From the NCBI GenBank assembly GCA_041667115.1, contig JBAYFO010000067.1, positions 1-19,408 of the forward strand: DNA of 19,408 nucleotides. The letters run 5' to 3'. A program made the translations under genes and the position numbers. Positions 12,985-19,408 of the stretch are shown here, piece by piece. Origin of the DNA: UBA1563 sp041667115 (GTDB lineage: Bacteria; Bacteroidota; Ignavibacteria; Ignavibacteriales; Ignavibacteriaceae). The notes beneath the pieces are model-generated. The model did not search any database and was not told the origin of the DNA. It saw only the letters and a list, made by a program, of their open reading frames with translations. Each line of letters starts with the position of its first letter. Within the stretch, counting starts at the first letter, position 1.

Positions 12985-14400
12985 ATGGAAACAACAAAAA
13001 AAACAAGCTTAGTTCGGGGACTCTCACTAACCGCCGCCACTATGTTAGTTGCCGGTTCAATGATAGGTTCAGGTATCTTTAGAAAGCCCGCAACTATGGC
13101 GGGACAACTCCACTCACCTGAGTTACTGATCATCATTTGGATTGTTGCCGGATTGATTACCTTTATCGGAGCTTTAGTTAATGCTGAAATTGCCGGAATG
13201 ATCGACGCTACCGGCGGACAGTTTATGTACTTCAAAGCGATGTATGGAGACTTTACCGCTTATCTTTACGGTTGGTCTATCTTAGCGGTAATTCAAACAG
13301 GAAGCCAGGCGGCTATTGCTTATGTGTTTGCAGAGTATCTCGGCTACTTTTTCAAATTTCCGGAAGCGTCAAAATATTTACAGGACTTTTCTCTCTTTAT
13401 GCCTTTTGTGGGACCCATCCACCCCTTTGCCGAGTTCGGTACCAAAGCCGTTGCTATTCTCTGCATTTTGTTTCTTACCGGTGTTAATTACATCGGTGTA
13501 GTCTTCGGCGGACTTGTGCAAACAATAATTACTTTTATTAAAATCGCTTCTATCATTTTACTTTCATTTGTTCTTTTAGCATTCGGAAACGGCTCTACAG
13601 CTAACTTCTTTCATAACTTTCATATTCCTGCAGAAACGAGTGTTAATCTTATCGCTATGATCGGGCTTGCCCTCTCAGGCGCCTTTTGGGCTTACGACGG
13701 ATGGAATAATGTTACCTTTGTAGCGGGAGAAATTAAAGAACCGCAGCGCAACGTTCCCAAAGCATTGTTATACGGAACGTTGATAGTGATGGCAGTTTAT
13801 GTGCTGGTCAATATCGCTTATCTTTATGTTTTACCGGTTGAGGAGATGAAGAATTATCCTTTGGTTGCTTCCGCTGCTGCTGAAAAAATCTTCGGCGGTA
13901 TGGGGGCTTCAATAATTGCTATCGCGGTTGTTGTTTCTACTTTCGGCGCGTTGAATGGTTCTATTCTTTCTACTGCCCGCGTTCAGTTTGCAATGGCGCG
14001 TACGAAATTGTTTTTTGTTTCTTTAGGAAAAGTTCATCCTAAGTTCGCTACGCCGCATGTTTCACTTGTTGTGCAAGGACTTTGGTCTGCGGTACTTGTT
14101 TTATCCGGTTCGTTCGATACTATTTCCGATTATGTTATCTTTGCCGCCTGGTTGTTCTATATGCTTGGCGCTTTTGGTGTCTTCGTTCTCCGTAAAAAAA
14201 TGCCCGATGCGAAAAGACCTTATAAAGTCTGGGGTTATCCTTACACTCCGGCAATTTTCGTCATCTTTTCATTTCTGTTTTTAGTTAATTCCGTAGTGTC
14301 GAATACGCAAAACGCGGCAATGGGACTCATCCTCATCCTGCTTGGATTGCCTGTGTATGTGTACAATAAATATTTTCATCACCGATTTCAGAAAAAGTAA
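12985..14400 (+). CDS. APC-superfamily amino-acid permease
   Basis: A 471-residue inner-membrane transporter of the amino acid-polyamine-organocation superfamily. The first helix carries the family motif GSMIGSGIFRKP (substrate-backbone binding), and the sixth region has ALSGAFWAYDGWNNVTFVAG and KEPQRNVPKA, both characteristic of L-type amino-acid transporters. About twelve hydrophobic segments are visible and length is normal. The C-terminus is short and basic (YNKYFHHRFQKK), likely cytoplasmic. A weak AAGG lies four bases before the ATG. It ends two bases before the polA start, so the two genes are almost certainly co-transcribed, although no functional link is obvious. Substrate cannot be deduced; neutral amino acids are plausible from the subfamily. 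Confidence 0.9.
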   Translation: METTKKTSLVRGLSLTAATMLVAGSMIGSGIFRKPATMAGQLHSPELLIIIWIVAGLITFIGALVNAEIAGMIDATGGQFMYFKAMYGDFTAYLYGWSILAVIQTGSQAAIAYVFAEYLGYFFKFPEASKYLQDFSLFMPFVGPIHPFAEFGTKAVAILCILFLTGVNYIGVVFGGLVQTIITFIKIASIILLSFVLLAFGNGSTANFFHNFHIPAETSVNLIAMIGLALSGAFWAYDGWNNVTFVAGEIKEPQRNVPKALLYGTLIVMAVYVLVNIAYLYVLPVEEMKNYPLVASAAAEKIFGGMGASIIAIAVVVSTFGALNGSILSTARVQFAMARTKLFFVSLGKVHPKFATPHVSLVVQGLWSAVLVLSGSFDTISDYVIFAAWLFYMLGAFGVFVLRKKMPDAKRPYKVWGYPYTPAIFVIFSFLFLVNSVVSNTQNAAMGLILILLGLPVYVYNKYFHHRFQKK

Positions 14401-14402
14401 GT

Positions 14403-17171
14403 ATGAATAACAAAATAATTTTTATTGATGCGATGGCTTTAGCGTACAAGGCTTATTTCGCTTTTATCAGCAGACCGTTGGTTACAAAAAAAGGTGAACC
14501 AACTTCCGCCGTCTTTGGATTTCTTACGCAAATAATAAAAATCCTTGAAGATGTAAAACCGGCATATATGTTTGTCGGATTCGATTCAAAGGAAAAGACT
14601 TTTCGTCATGATAAGTTTGAAGCGTACAAAGCTACCCGCTCTGCCATGCCGGAAGATATGATCCCGCAGATCCACAGAATAAAGGAAATTATTGAAGCCT
14701 TGAATCTTCCCGTTTTTATTTTGCCGGGTTACGAAGCCGATGACATTATCGGAACCGCTGTAAAGAAAGCCGAAGCACTCGGGTACGATTCTTTTATGAT
14801 AACTCCCGATAAAGATTACATTCAACTTATTACCGATAATATAAAACTTGTTAAGCCCGGTAAATCAGCAGAAGAGATTGATATCCTTACAAAAGAAAAA
14901 GTTCTTGAGACATTAGGTTTTCCGCCGGATAGAATGATCGATTACTTATCACTTATCGGTGACTCAAGCGATAATATTCCCGGCGTTAAGGGCATTGGAC
15001 CAAAAGCCGCGCCGTTATTGCTCCAACAATATTCTTCTCTCGAAGACCTTTACGAGCATATTGATAAAGTTGAACCGGTTTCCGTTCAAAACAAACTCAT
15101 TGCCGGAAAAGAAAATGCGTTCCTTTCAAAAGAACTTGCAACTATTATGACTGATGTCCCAATAGAAATTGATTTTCGGAAAACGGTAATCGGCAAACCG
15201 GATATTGAAAAAATAAAATCCATTTTTGAAGAGCTTGAGTTTAAAAATCTTTACATCCGTTTAAGAAAATTCTTTGGTGAAGAAGAAGTTGAGGTGCTGC
15301 AAATTGAAACTCCGACTGAACCGGTGAATAAAGTATTTTCTAAAACCAATACTGCTTATGCGCTTATCACTTCCATAAAAGAAGCCAGGGCTTTAGCGAA
15401 TGAACTTGCCAAACATTCCTTATTTGTATTTGATACCGAAACCGACGGGTTAGATTACTTTGATGCAAGTGTAGCCGGAGTATCATTTTGTATTGAAAAA
15501 GGAAAAGCCTTTTTTGTTGCACTTAATCCTTTTGTTCAATCGGAAACGTTATTTGAGAGAAATTTAAACGATAGACTTTCCGTGCATGATTTTATTTCGA
15601 TCTTTCAGCCCCTTTTCGAAAATGAAAAGATCAAGAAGGTTTGCCAGAACGGAAAATTTGATATTGCAATCCTCCGCACTCTCGGCATACGCGTAAATGG
15701 TTTTTATTTTGATACGATGCTCGCAAGCTTCCTCCTCGATCCCGATCAAAAACATGGAATGGATGATTTGGCGGAAAAATATTTGCAGTACAAACCTATT
15801 CCCCTTTCCGATCTTATCGGGACGAAGAAAGACGCGAAACAAATATTTGATGTAGACTTAAAAATGCTTAGCGATTATTCATGCGAAGATGCCGATATCA
15901 CCTTCCAGCTTTACGAAGTCTTAAAGGAAGAAATTGAAAAGAACAATCTCCATAAACTGGCATACGAAGTTGAATTCCCTCTCGCCGAAGTGCTGGAAGA
16001 GATGGAACGTTCGGGCGTAAACATCGACCGTAAAATGCTTGCGGTGTTAAGCAAAAAACTTGAAGTTTCCATGAATGAATATTCTGATAAAATATTCCGT
16101 CTTGCGGGAGAAACGTTTAATATCAATTCGCCTAAGCAAATGCAGAAAATATTATTTGAAAAACTGCAGCTCCAATCATCAAGAAAAACAAAAACCGGAT
16201 TCTCCACCGACGCACAAACGCTTGAATCATTACGTGGTGAACATGAAATCATAGACAGCATTTTGGAATTCAGACAGGTTGCTAAATTAAAATCCACTTA
16301 CGCCGACTCACTTCCCAACTTAATTCATCCCAAAACCGGAAGAGTGCATACATCGTTCAATCAAACAATTGCGTCTACGGGCAGACTTTCCAGCAACGAC
16401 CCCAATTTGCAGAACATTCCCATCCGCACGGAACTTGGCAGAGAAATTCGTAAAGCATTTGTTCCGCGCGATAAGGACCATTGCATTATCAGCTGCGACT
16501 ATAGCCAGATAGAATTGCGCATTATGGCAAGCATGTCTAACGATGAACGATTGTTAGAGGCATTCAAGCAAGGTGAAGATATTCATAGAAGAACCGCCGC
16601 ACTTGTTTTCCAAATTCCGCAGGAAGAAGTTACTCCCGATATGCGCAGAAAAGCTAAGGAAGTTAATTTCGGAATTTTATATGGCATCGGAACGTTTGGT
16701 TTAAAGACCAGATTGCAAATCTCGCAACAGCATGCAAAAGAAATTATCGATACTTATTTCAGTACTTTTAAGAATGTTAAAGCATTTATGGATGCTTCTA
16801 TTCAATCCGCAAGAGAAAAAGGTTACGCAGAAACATTACTTGGCAGACGGCGCTTCTTAAAAAATATTAACAGCAAAAATTTCTCACTCCGCAATTTTGA
16901 AGAACGTGTCGCTATAAACATGCCTATTCAAGGCACTGCCGCCGACATGATAAAACTTGCGATGATCAATATTCACAATGAACTTGCAAAAAGAAAATAC
17001 GATACCAAAATGATTTTGCAGGTACATGATGAATTGGTTTTCGATGCGTTAAAAAGCGAGACAACAGAAGTTGTTCCGTTAGTAAAAGAGTTGATGGAAA
17101 ATTCTCTTCCGTTGAACGTTCCGATTTTAGTTGAAACCGGAATAGGAGATAACTGGATTGAAGCACACTAG
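14403..17171 (+). CDS. polA: DNA polymerase I
   Basis: A full-length 922-residue family-A DNA polymerase for gap filling, primer removal and repair. The N-terminal 5'-nuclease domain (about 1-290) shows FIDAMALAYKAYFAF, GYEADDIIGTAV, ITPDKDYIQLI and the helix-hairpin segment GDSSDNIPGVKGIGPKA. The 3'-5' exonuclease domain (about 320-510) appears active: Exo I D344/E346 (FDTETDGLD), Exo II D420 (NGKFDIAIL), Exo III Y492/D496 (YSCEDAD). The polymerase domain has motif A D699 (SCDYSQIELR), motif B R748, K752, F756, Y760 (RRKAKEVNFGILYG) and motif C H875-D876-E877 (VHDELVFD). F756 is the residue that discriminates against dideoxynucleotides in this family. It starts two bases after the permease gene. 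It converges on hpnE, with 34 bp between them. Confidence 0.98.
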   Translation: MNNKIIFIDAMALAYKAYFAFISRPLVTKKGEPTSAVFGFLTQIIKILEDVKPAYMFVGFDSKEKTFRHDKFEAYKATRSAMPEDMIPQIHRIKEIIEALNLPVFILPGYEADDIIGTAVKKAEALGYDSFMITPDKDYIQLITDNIKLVKPGKSAEEIDILTKEKVLETLGFPPDRMIDYLSLIGDSSDNIPGVKGIGPKAAPLLLQQYSSLEDLYEHIDKVEPVSVQNKLIAGKENAFLSKELATIMTDVPIEIDFRKTVIGKPDIEKIKSIFEELEFKNLYIRLRKFFGEEEVEVLQIETPTEPVNKVFSKTNTAYALITSIKEARALANELAKHSLFVFDTETDGLDYFDASVAGVSFCIEKGKAFFVALNPFVQSETLFERNLNDRLSVHDFISIFQPLFENEKIKKVCQNGKFDIAILRTLGIRVNGFYFDTMLASFLLDPDQKHGMDDLAEKYLQYKPIPLSDLIGTKKDAKQIFDVDLKMLSDYSCEDADITFQLYEVLKEEIEKNNLHKLAYEVEFPLAEVLEEMERSGVNIDRKMLAVLSKKLEVSMNEYSDKIFRLAGETFNINSPKQMQKILFEKLQLQSSRKTKTGFSTDAQTLESLRGEHEIIDSILEFRQVAKLKSTYADSLPNLIHPKTGRVHTSFNQTIASTGRLSSNDPNLQNIPIRTELGREIRKAFVPRDKDHCIISCDYSQIELRIMASMSNDERLLEAFKQGEDIHRRTAALVFQIPQEEVTPDMRRKAKEVNFGILYGIGTFGLKTRLQISQQHAKEIIDTYFSTFKNVKAFMDASIQSAREKGYAETLLGRRRFLKNINSKNFSLRNFEERVAINMPIQGTAADMIKLAMINIHNELAKRKYDTKMILQVHDELVFDALKSETTEVVPLVKELMENSLPLNVPILVETGIGDNWIEAH

Positions 17172-17184
17172 ATCACAAGAGTAT

Positions 17185-17205
17185 TCAGTTATCAGTCTTC
17201 AGTTT
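17185..17205. repeat. Heptamer string between polA and hpnE, TCAGTTA type
   Basis: Three 7-base units (TCAGTTA, TCAGTCT, TCAGTTT) fill most of the 34-bp gap between two convergent genes, ending exactly where the hpnE stop codon begins. The unit matches that at 11174-11208, 6 kb away. No terminator hairpin is visible in the gap. Confidence 0.5.
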
Positions 17206-18504
17206 TTAGAAAGAGGAGAAATATTTTTTTACTTCTAAAGCGGCAGTATTTCCGCTTTTAATTGCCCCTTCGATTGTGGCAGGTAACCCGGTGTCTGTCC
17301 AATCCCCCGCAAGAAAAACATTTTCAACTTTTGTTTTGGCGGAAGGGCGATTCTCCAGATTTTCTTTATTCGGAATGAAAGTAGCCCGTTTCTCTTTGAT
17401 AACTTTATAGCTCGAAATGTCTTCTGTAGTAATCCCCAAATAGGCATGCAGTTCAGCAGAAACTACGCTCAACAACTCTTCTTGTGTTTTTTCAATCATC
17501 TCATCCGCACTGCTTGTTACCGTAGTTATATACGCCCCGTGATTAAAAACCCAGTGCAATGGCGAATCGATGAAAGCGTAGAATGGTTTCTTCAACTTGT
17601 TTTGTTTCAACCATAAATGCAACGTTACTATTGAAGAAGTACTTAAATCTGTTTTACCATTTTCTATAATTAAATTATTTGCATTGATCTTATTTAACGC
17701 GTAAGATGGAATTGCTAAAATCACGGCGTCAAAATTATTTATAGTTCCTTTGTCAGTGATAACCGAAATTGCTTTTTTATCAGTAACGGAGACTTCTAAC
17801 AGTTTTTCAGAAAGGACTAATTCACTGTTATTCCTTTGAAGCAGACTGATCGCCGGATCAATAAATGCTTTTGATAAACCAACTTTCGGAATGATCATTG
17901 CCGAAGCGTCGCTTCCCTTTAAGAAAATCACTTTCAGAATATCAATAAATATTTTCGCTGAAGCATCTTTCAGTTGACTGTTCAAAGCCCCAACCGCAAT
18001 TATCTCCCAAAATGATTTTATACAATTCCGGCTTTGATTTTGTTCTTGTAACCAATCTTCTACCGAAAGGTTTAAATATTTTTCACTTTGCAAAAACGGA
18101 AGTTGAGTGATGAGAAGAATTATTTTGATCTTGTCGAGAATGGATAAAACATCGTAATTCAACAACCCGAAAAGTAATCCCAGCGGATAAGGAAGCTCTG
18201 TAGCTTTAAGCTGATAGTTAATTTTATTTATTGCAACAACGTTTATTTCCAATTGCTTTTGAAAATGAAAGGAATCCGTAGCCCTTATGAGTTTTATGAA
18301 TTCAATGGTTTCATAATAACAGCCAAGCAACAAATGCTGCCCGTTATCGATGACATTGCCGCTTTTTTCATCGAGGAAGGAATAAGTCCTACCTCCAAAT
18401 TTCGGAGAAGCTTCCAACAGTTGAACATGAATATTTTGTTTGGTAAGGGAAACAGCAGCAGAGAGTCCGGCTAAACCACCTCCGACAACAAGACATTTTT
18501 TCAT
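17206..18504 (-). CDS. hpnE: Hydroxysqualene dehydroxylase
   Basis: A 432-residue FAD-dependent amine-oxidase-fold enzyme that reductively removes the hydroxyl from hydroxysqualene to give squalene, the last of the three HpnCDE steps. The N-terminus has the dinucleotide-binding motif CLVVGGGLAGLSAAVSL (G8, G10, G13), E31 at the end of the second strand for the ribose, and KFGGRTYSF. DNGQHLLLGCY follows, and the C-terminal FAD motif is VENVFLAGDWTDTGLPATIE. These features and the neighbouring hpnD separate it from phytoene desaturases, which share the fold. The start overlaps the hpnD stop as ATGA, showing coupling. The product would feed hopanoids or other squalene-derived lipids; no cyclase is in the window. 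Confidence 0.9.
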   Translation of the reverse strand: MKKCLVVGGGLAGLSAAVSLTKQNIHVQLLEASPKFGGRTYSFLDEKSGNVIDNGQHLLLGCYYETIEFIKLIRATDSFHFQKQLEINVVAINKINYQLKATELPYPLGLLFGLLNYDVLSILDKIKIILLITQLPFLQSEKYLNLSVEDWLQEQNQSRNCIKSFWEIIAVGALNSQLKDASAKIFIDILKVIFLKGSDASAMIIPKVGLSKAFIDPAISLLQRNNSELVLSEKLLEVSVTDKKAISVITDKGTINNFDAVILAIPSYALNKINANNLIIENGKTDLSTSSIVTLHLWLKQNKLKKPFYAFIDSPLHWVFNHGAYITTVTSSADEMIEKTQEELLSVVSAELHAYLGITTEDISSYKVIKEKRATFIPNKENLENRPSAKTKVENVFLAGDWTDTGLPATIEGAIKSGNTAALEVKKYFSSF

Positions 18505-19349
18505 TTATAAACTAAATTATATTTTGCCCAGACCCCAAGAGAAATACCAACTTTTTCAAATGTGCTCACTTTAATATTTTGATTGAACACATCATACTTA
18601 GCTTGAATGATCCGTTCCAACATCCTGTAATAAATATGCTGCATCGCACGTGCAGCAAACATTGAAGCTTTATCATCGAGGTCTAAATTGTCAGTAGCTT
18701 TCTGGAAATACTCATTCGCCCGGTTTGCTTCAAATTCCATCAAAGAGATAAAATGCAAATTATAGTTTTGTCCCAGCAGATCACTCTCGCTGTAATGGAA
18801 TTTTGTTAGTTCATCCTGCGGAAGATAAATGCGGTTTCCTTTCGCATCCTTATTTACATCACGCAAAATATTTGTAAGTTGTAAAGCAATACCGAGGTTC
18901 TCTGCAAAAGATAAAGCCGATTTGTTTTTATATCCGAAAATTTCAATACACATTAATCCAACCGTTGACGCAACACGGTAACAATAAAGGCGAAGGTCTT
19001 CAAACGTTTCATATCGTTTCTTTTGGAGATCCATTTCCATCCCTTTGATAAGTTCAAAGAAATGTTCAATCGGAATATGGAATTGGGAAATCGTTCCCGC
19101 AAGTTTATTTAATAATGGAAGTTCCGAATTCCCTTTGAAAGCTTTTTCAAATTCAGTTCGCCATCTAACCAATTTCTGATATTTAAGTTCATCATCGTCC
19201 TGTCCTTCGTCAACAATATCATCGGTCTTGCGGCAAAATGCGTAAACATTAGTCATCGCTTCCCGTTGAGATGCCGGGAGCAAATTAAAAGCGTAATAAA
19301 AACTGCTTTTACTTTTCTTTGCGATCTGTTTAGCTGAATCGTTTTGCAT
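18501..19349 (-). CDS. hpnD: Presqualene diphosphate synthase
   Basis: A 282-residue trans-isoprenyl diphosphate synthase of the squalene/phytoene synthase family, condensing two farnesyl diphosphates into presqualene diphosphate. The two Mg2+-binding aspartate motifs are present: YAFCRKTDDIVDE (D43, D47) and NILRDVNKDAKGNRIYLP (D164, D168). The helix RVASTVGLMCIEIFG and NLGIALQLTNILRDV are family-typical. Early residues AKKSKSSFYYAFNLLP match the usual HpnD start, supporting this ATG. The downstream hpnE, overlapping by four bases, favours HpnD over phytoene synthase CrtB. The start lies inside the end of a frame that looks like hpnC, so a three-gene hpnCDE operon is likely. Confidence 0.9.
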   Translation of the reverse strand: MQNDSAKQIAKKSKSSFYYAFNLLPASQREAMTNVYAFCRKTDDIVDEGQDDDELKYQKLVRWRTEFEKAFKGNSELPLLNKLAGTISQFHIPIEHFFELIKGMEMDLQKKRYETFEDLRLYCYRVASTVGLMCIEIFGYKNKSALSFAENLGIALQLTNILRDVNKDAKGNRIYLPQDELTKFHYSESDLLGQNYNLHFISLMEFEANRANEYFQKATDNLDLDDKASMFAARAMQHIYYRMLERIIQAKYDVFNQNIKVSTFEKVGISLGVWAKYNLVYK

Positions 19350-19408
19350 AACCGAGTGATTTAATTAGTAATGCGATCATTTCATACTTCTTTAACGAAG
19401 GTCTTGTA
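19330..19408 (-). CDS. hpnC: C-terminal end of a probable hydroxysqualene synthase (partial)
   Basis: A minus-strand frame open from the window edge reads TRPSLKKYEMIALLIKSLGY then AKRFS and stops at 19330-19332, overlapping the hpnD start by 20 bases in a different frame. A basic tail with RPxLxK followed by hydrophobic residues is what I expect at the end of an HpnC-type squalene/phytoene synthase-like protein, and hpnC normally precedes hpnD-hpnE. HpnC converts presqualene diphosphate to hydroxysqualene. Only 25 residues are visible, so the call rests mainly on operon order. Confidence 0.5.
   Translation of the reverse strand, partial: TRPSLKKYEMIALLIKSLGYAKRFS

Noticed and set aside
17206..18504. 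Phytoene desaturase instead of HpnE
   Set aside because: Shares the fold, but the coupled hpnD and motifs DNGQHLLLGCY and GDWTDTGLPATIE with 432-residue length fit hydroxysqualene dehydroxylase better.

Overview
The window suggests a member of the Bacteroidota / Chlorobiota / Ignavibacteriota group, probably Ignavibacteria-like. This is inferred from the AT-rich but GC-mixed coding style, often weak Shine-Dalgarno sites, similarity of the housekeeping proteins to what I know of that group, and gene-poor spacers full of short phrase-like repeats. No 16S rRNA or tRNA is visible, so the placement is tentative.

Layout. (1) 1-2566, plus strand: the 3' part of nuoM and complete nuoN, the distal end of a respiratory complex I operon. 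(2) 2681-3354, minus strand: a two-gene toxin-antitoxin module (PIN-domain toxin, small helical antitoxin) converging on nuoN. (3) 3596-10182, minus strand: a translationally coupled two-gene operon encoding a 1663-residue multidomain protein (STAS-like domain, GHKL/HATPase domain, two phosphoribosyltransferase-like motifs, a CPxC patch, a helical region and a second degenerate HATPase) and a 532-residue protein (response-regulator receiver domain fused to an APH-type small-molecule kinase fold). This is the most unusual part of the window. (4) 10426-11124, minus strand: an unrecognised helical protein. (5) 11125-12984: about 1.85 kb without a believable gene. It holds an exact-period 42-bp tandem repeat (11498-11833), period-7 heptamer strings and GC-rich triloop hairpins. 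(6) 12985-17171, plus strand: an APC-family amino-acid permease and, 2 nt downstream, full-length DNA polymerase I. (7) 17206-19408, minus strand: the squalene-forming cluster hpnE, hpnD and the last codons of a probable hpnC, converging on polA.

How the genes work together. The flanks are ordinary core metabolism: complex I, DNA repair/replication, and conversion of farnesyl diphosphate to squalene. The accessory block from 2.6 to about 12.9 kb looks inserted between these core segments. It has a toxin-antitoxin pair, an AT-rich (by eye) signalling/effector operon, an orphan gene and repeat-rich spacer. In the central operon a sensor-like STAS/HATPase protein carrying possible nucleotide-modifying PRTase domains is coupled to a receiver-kinase partner. 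I read it as a candidate signalling or conflict (defence) system whose biochemistry cannot be settled from sequence alone.
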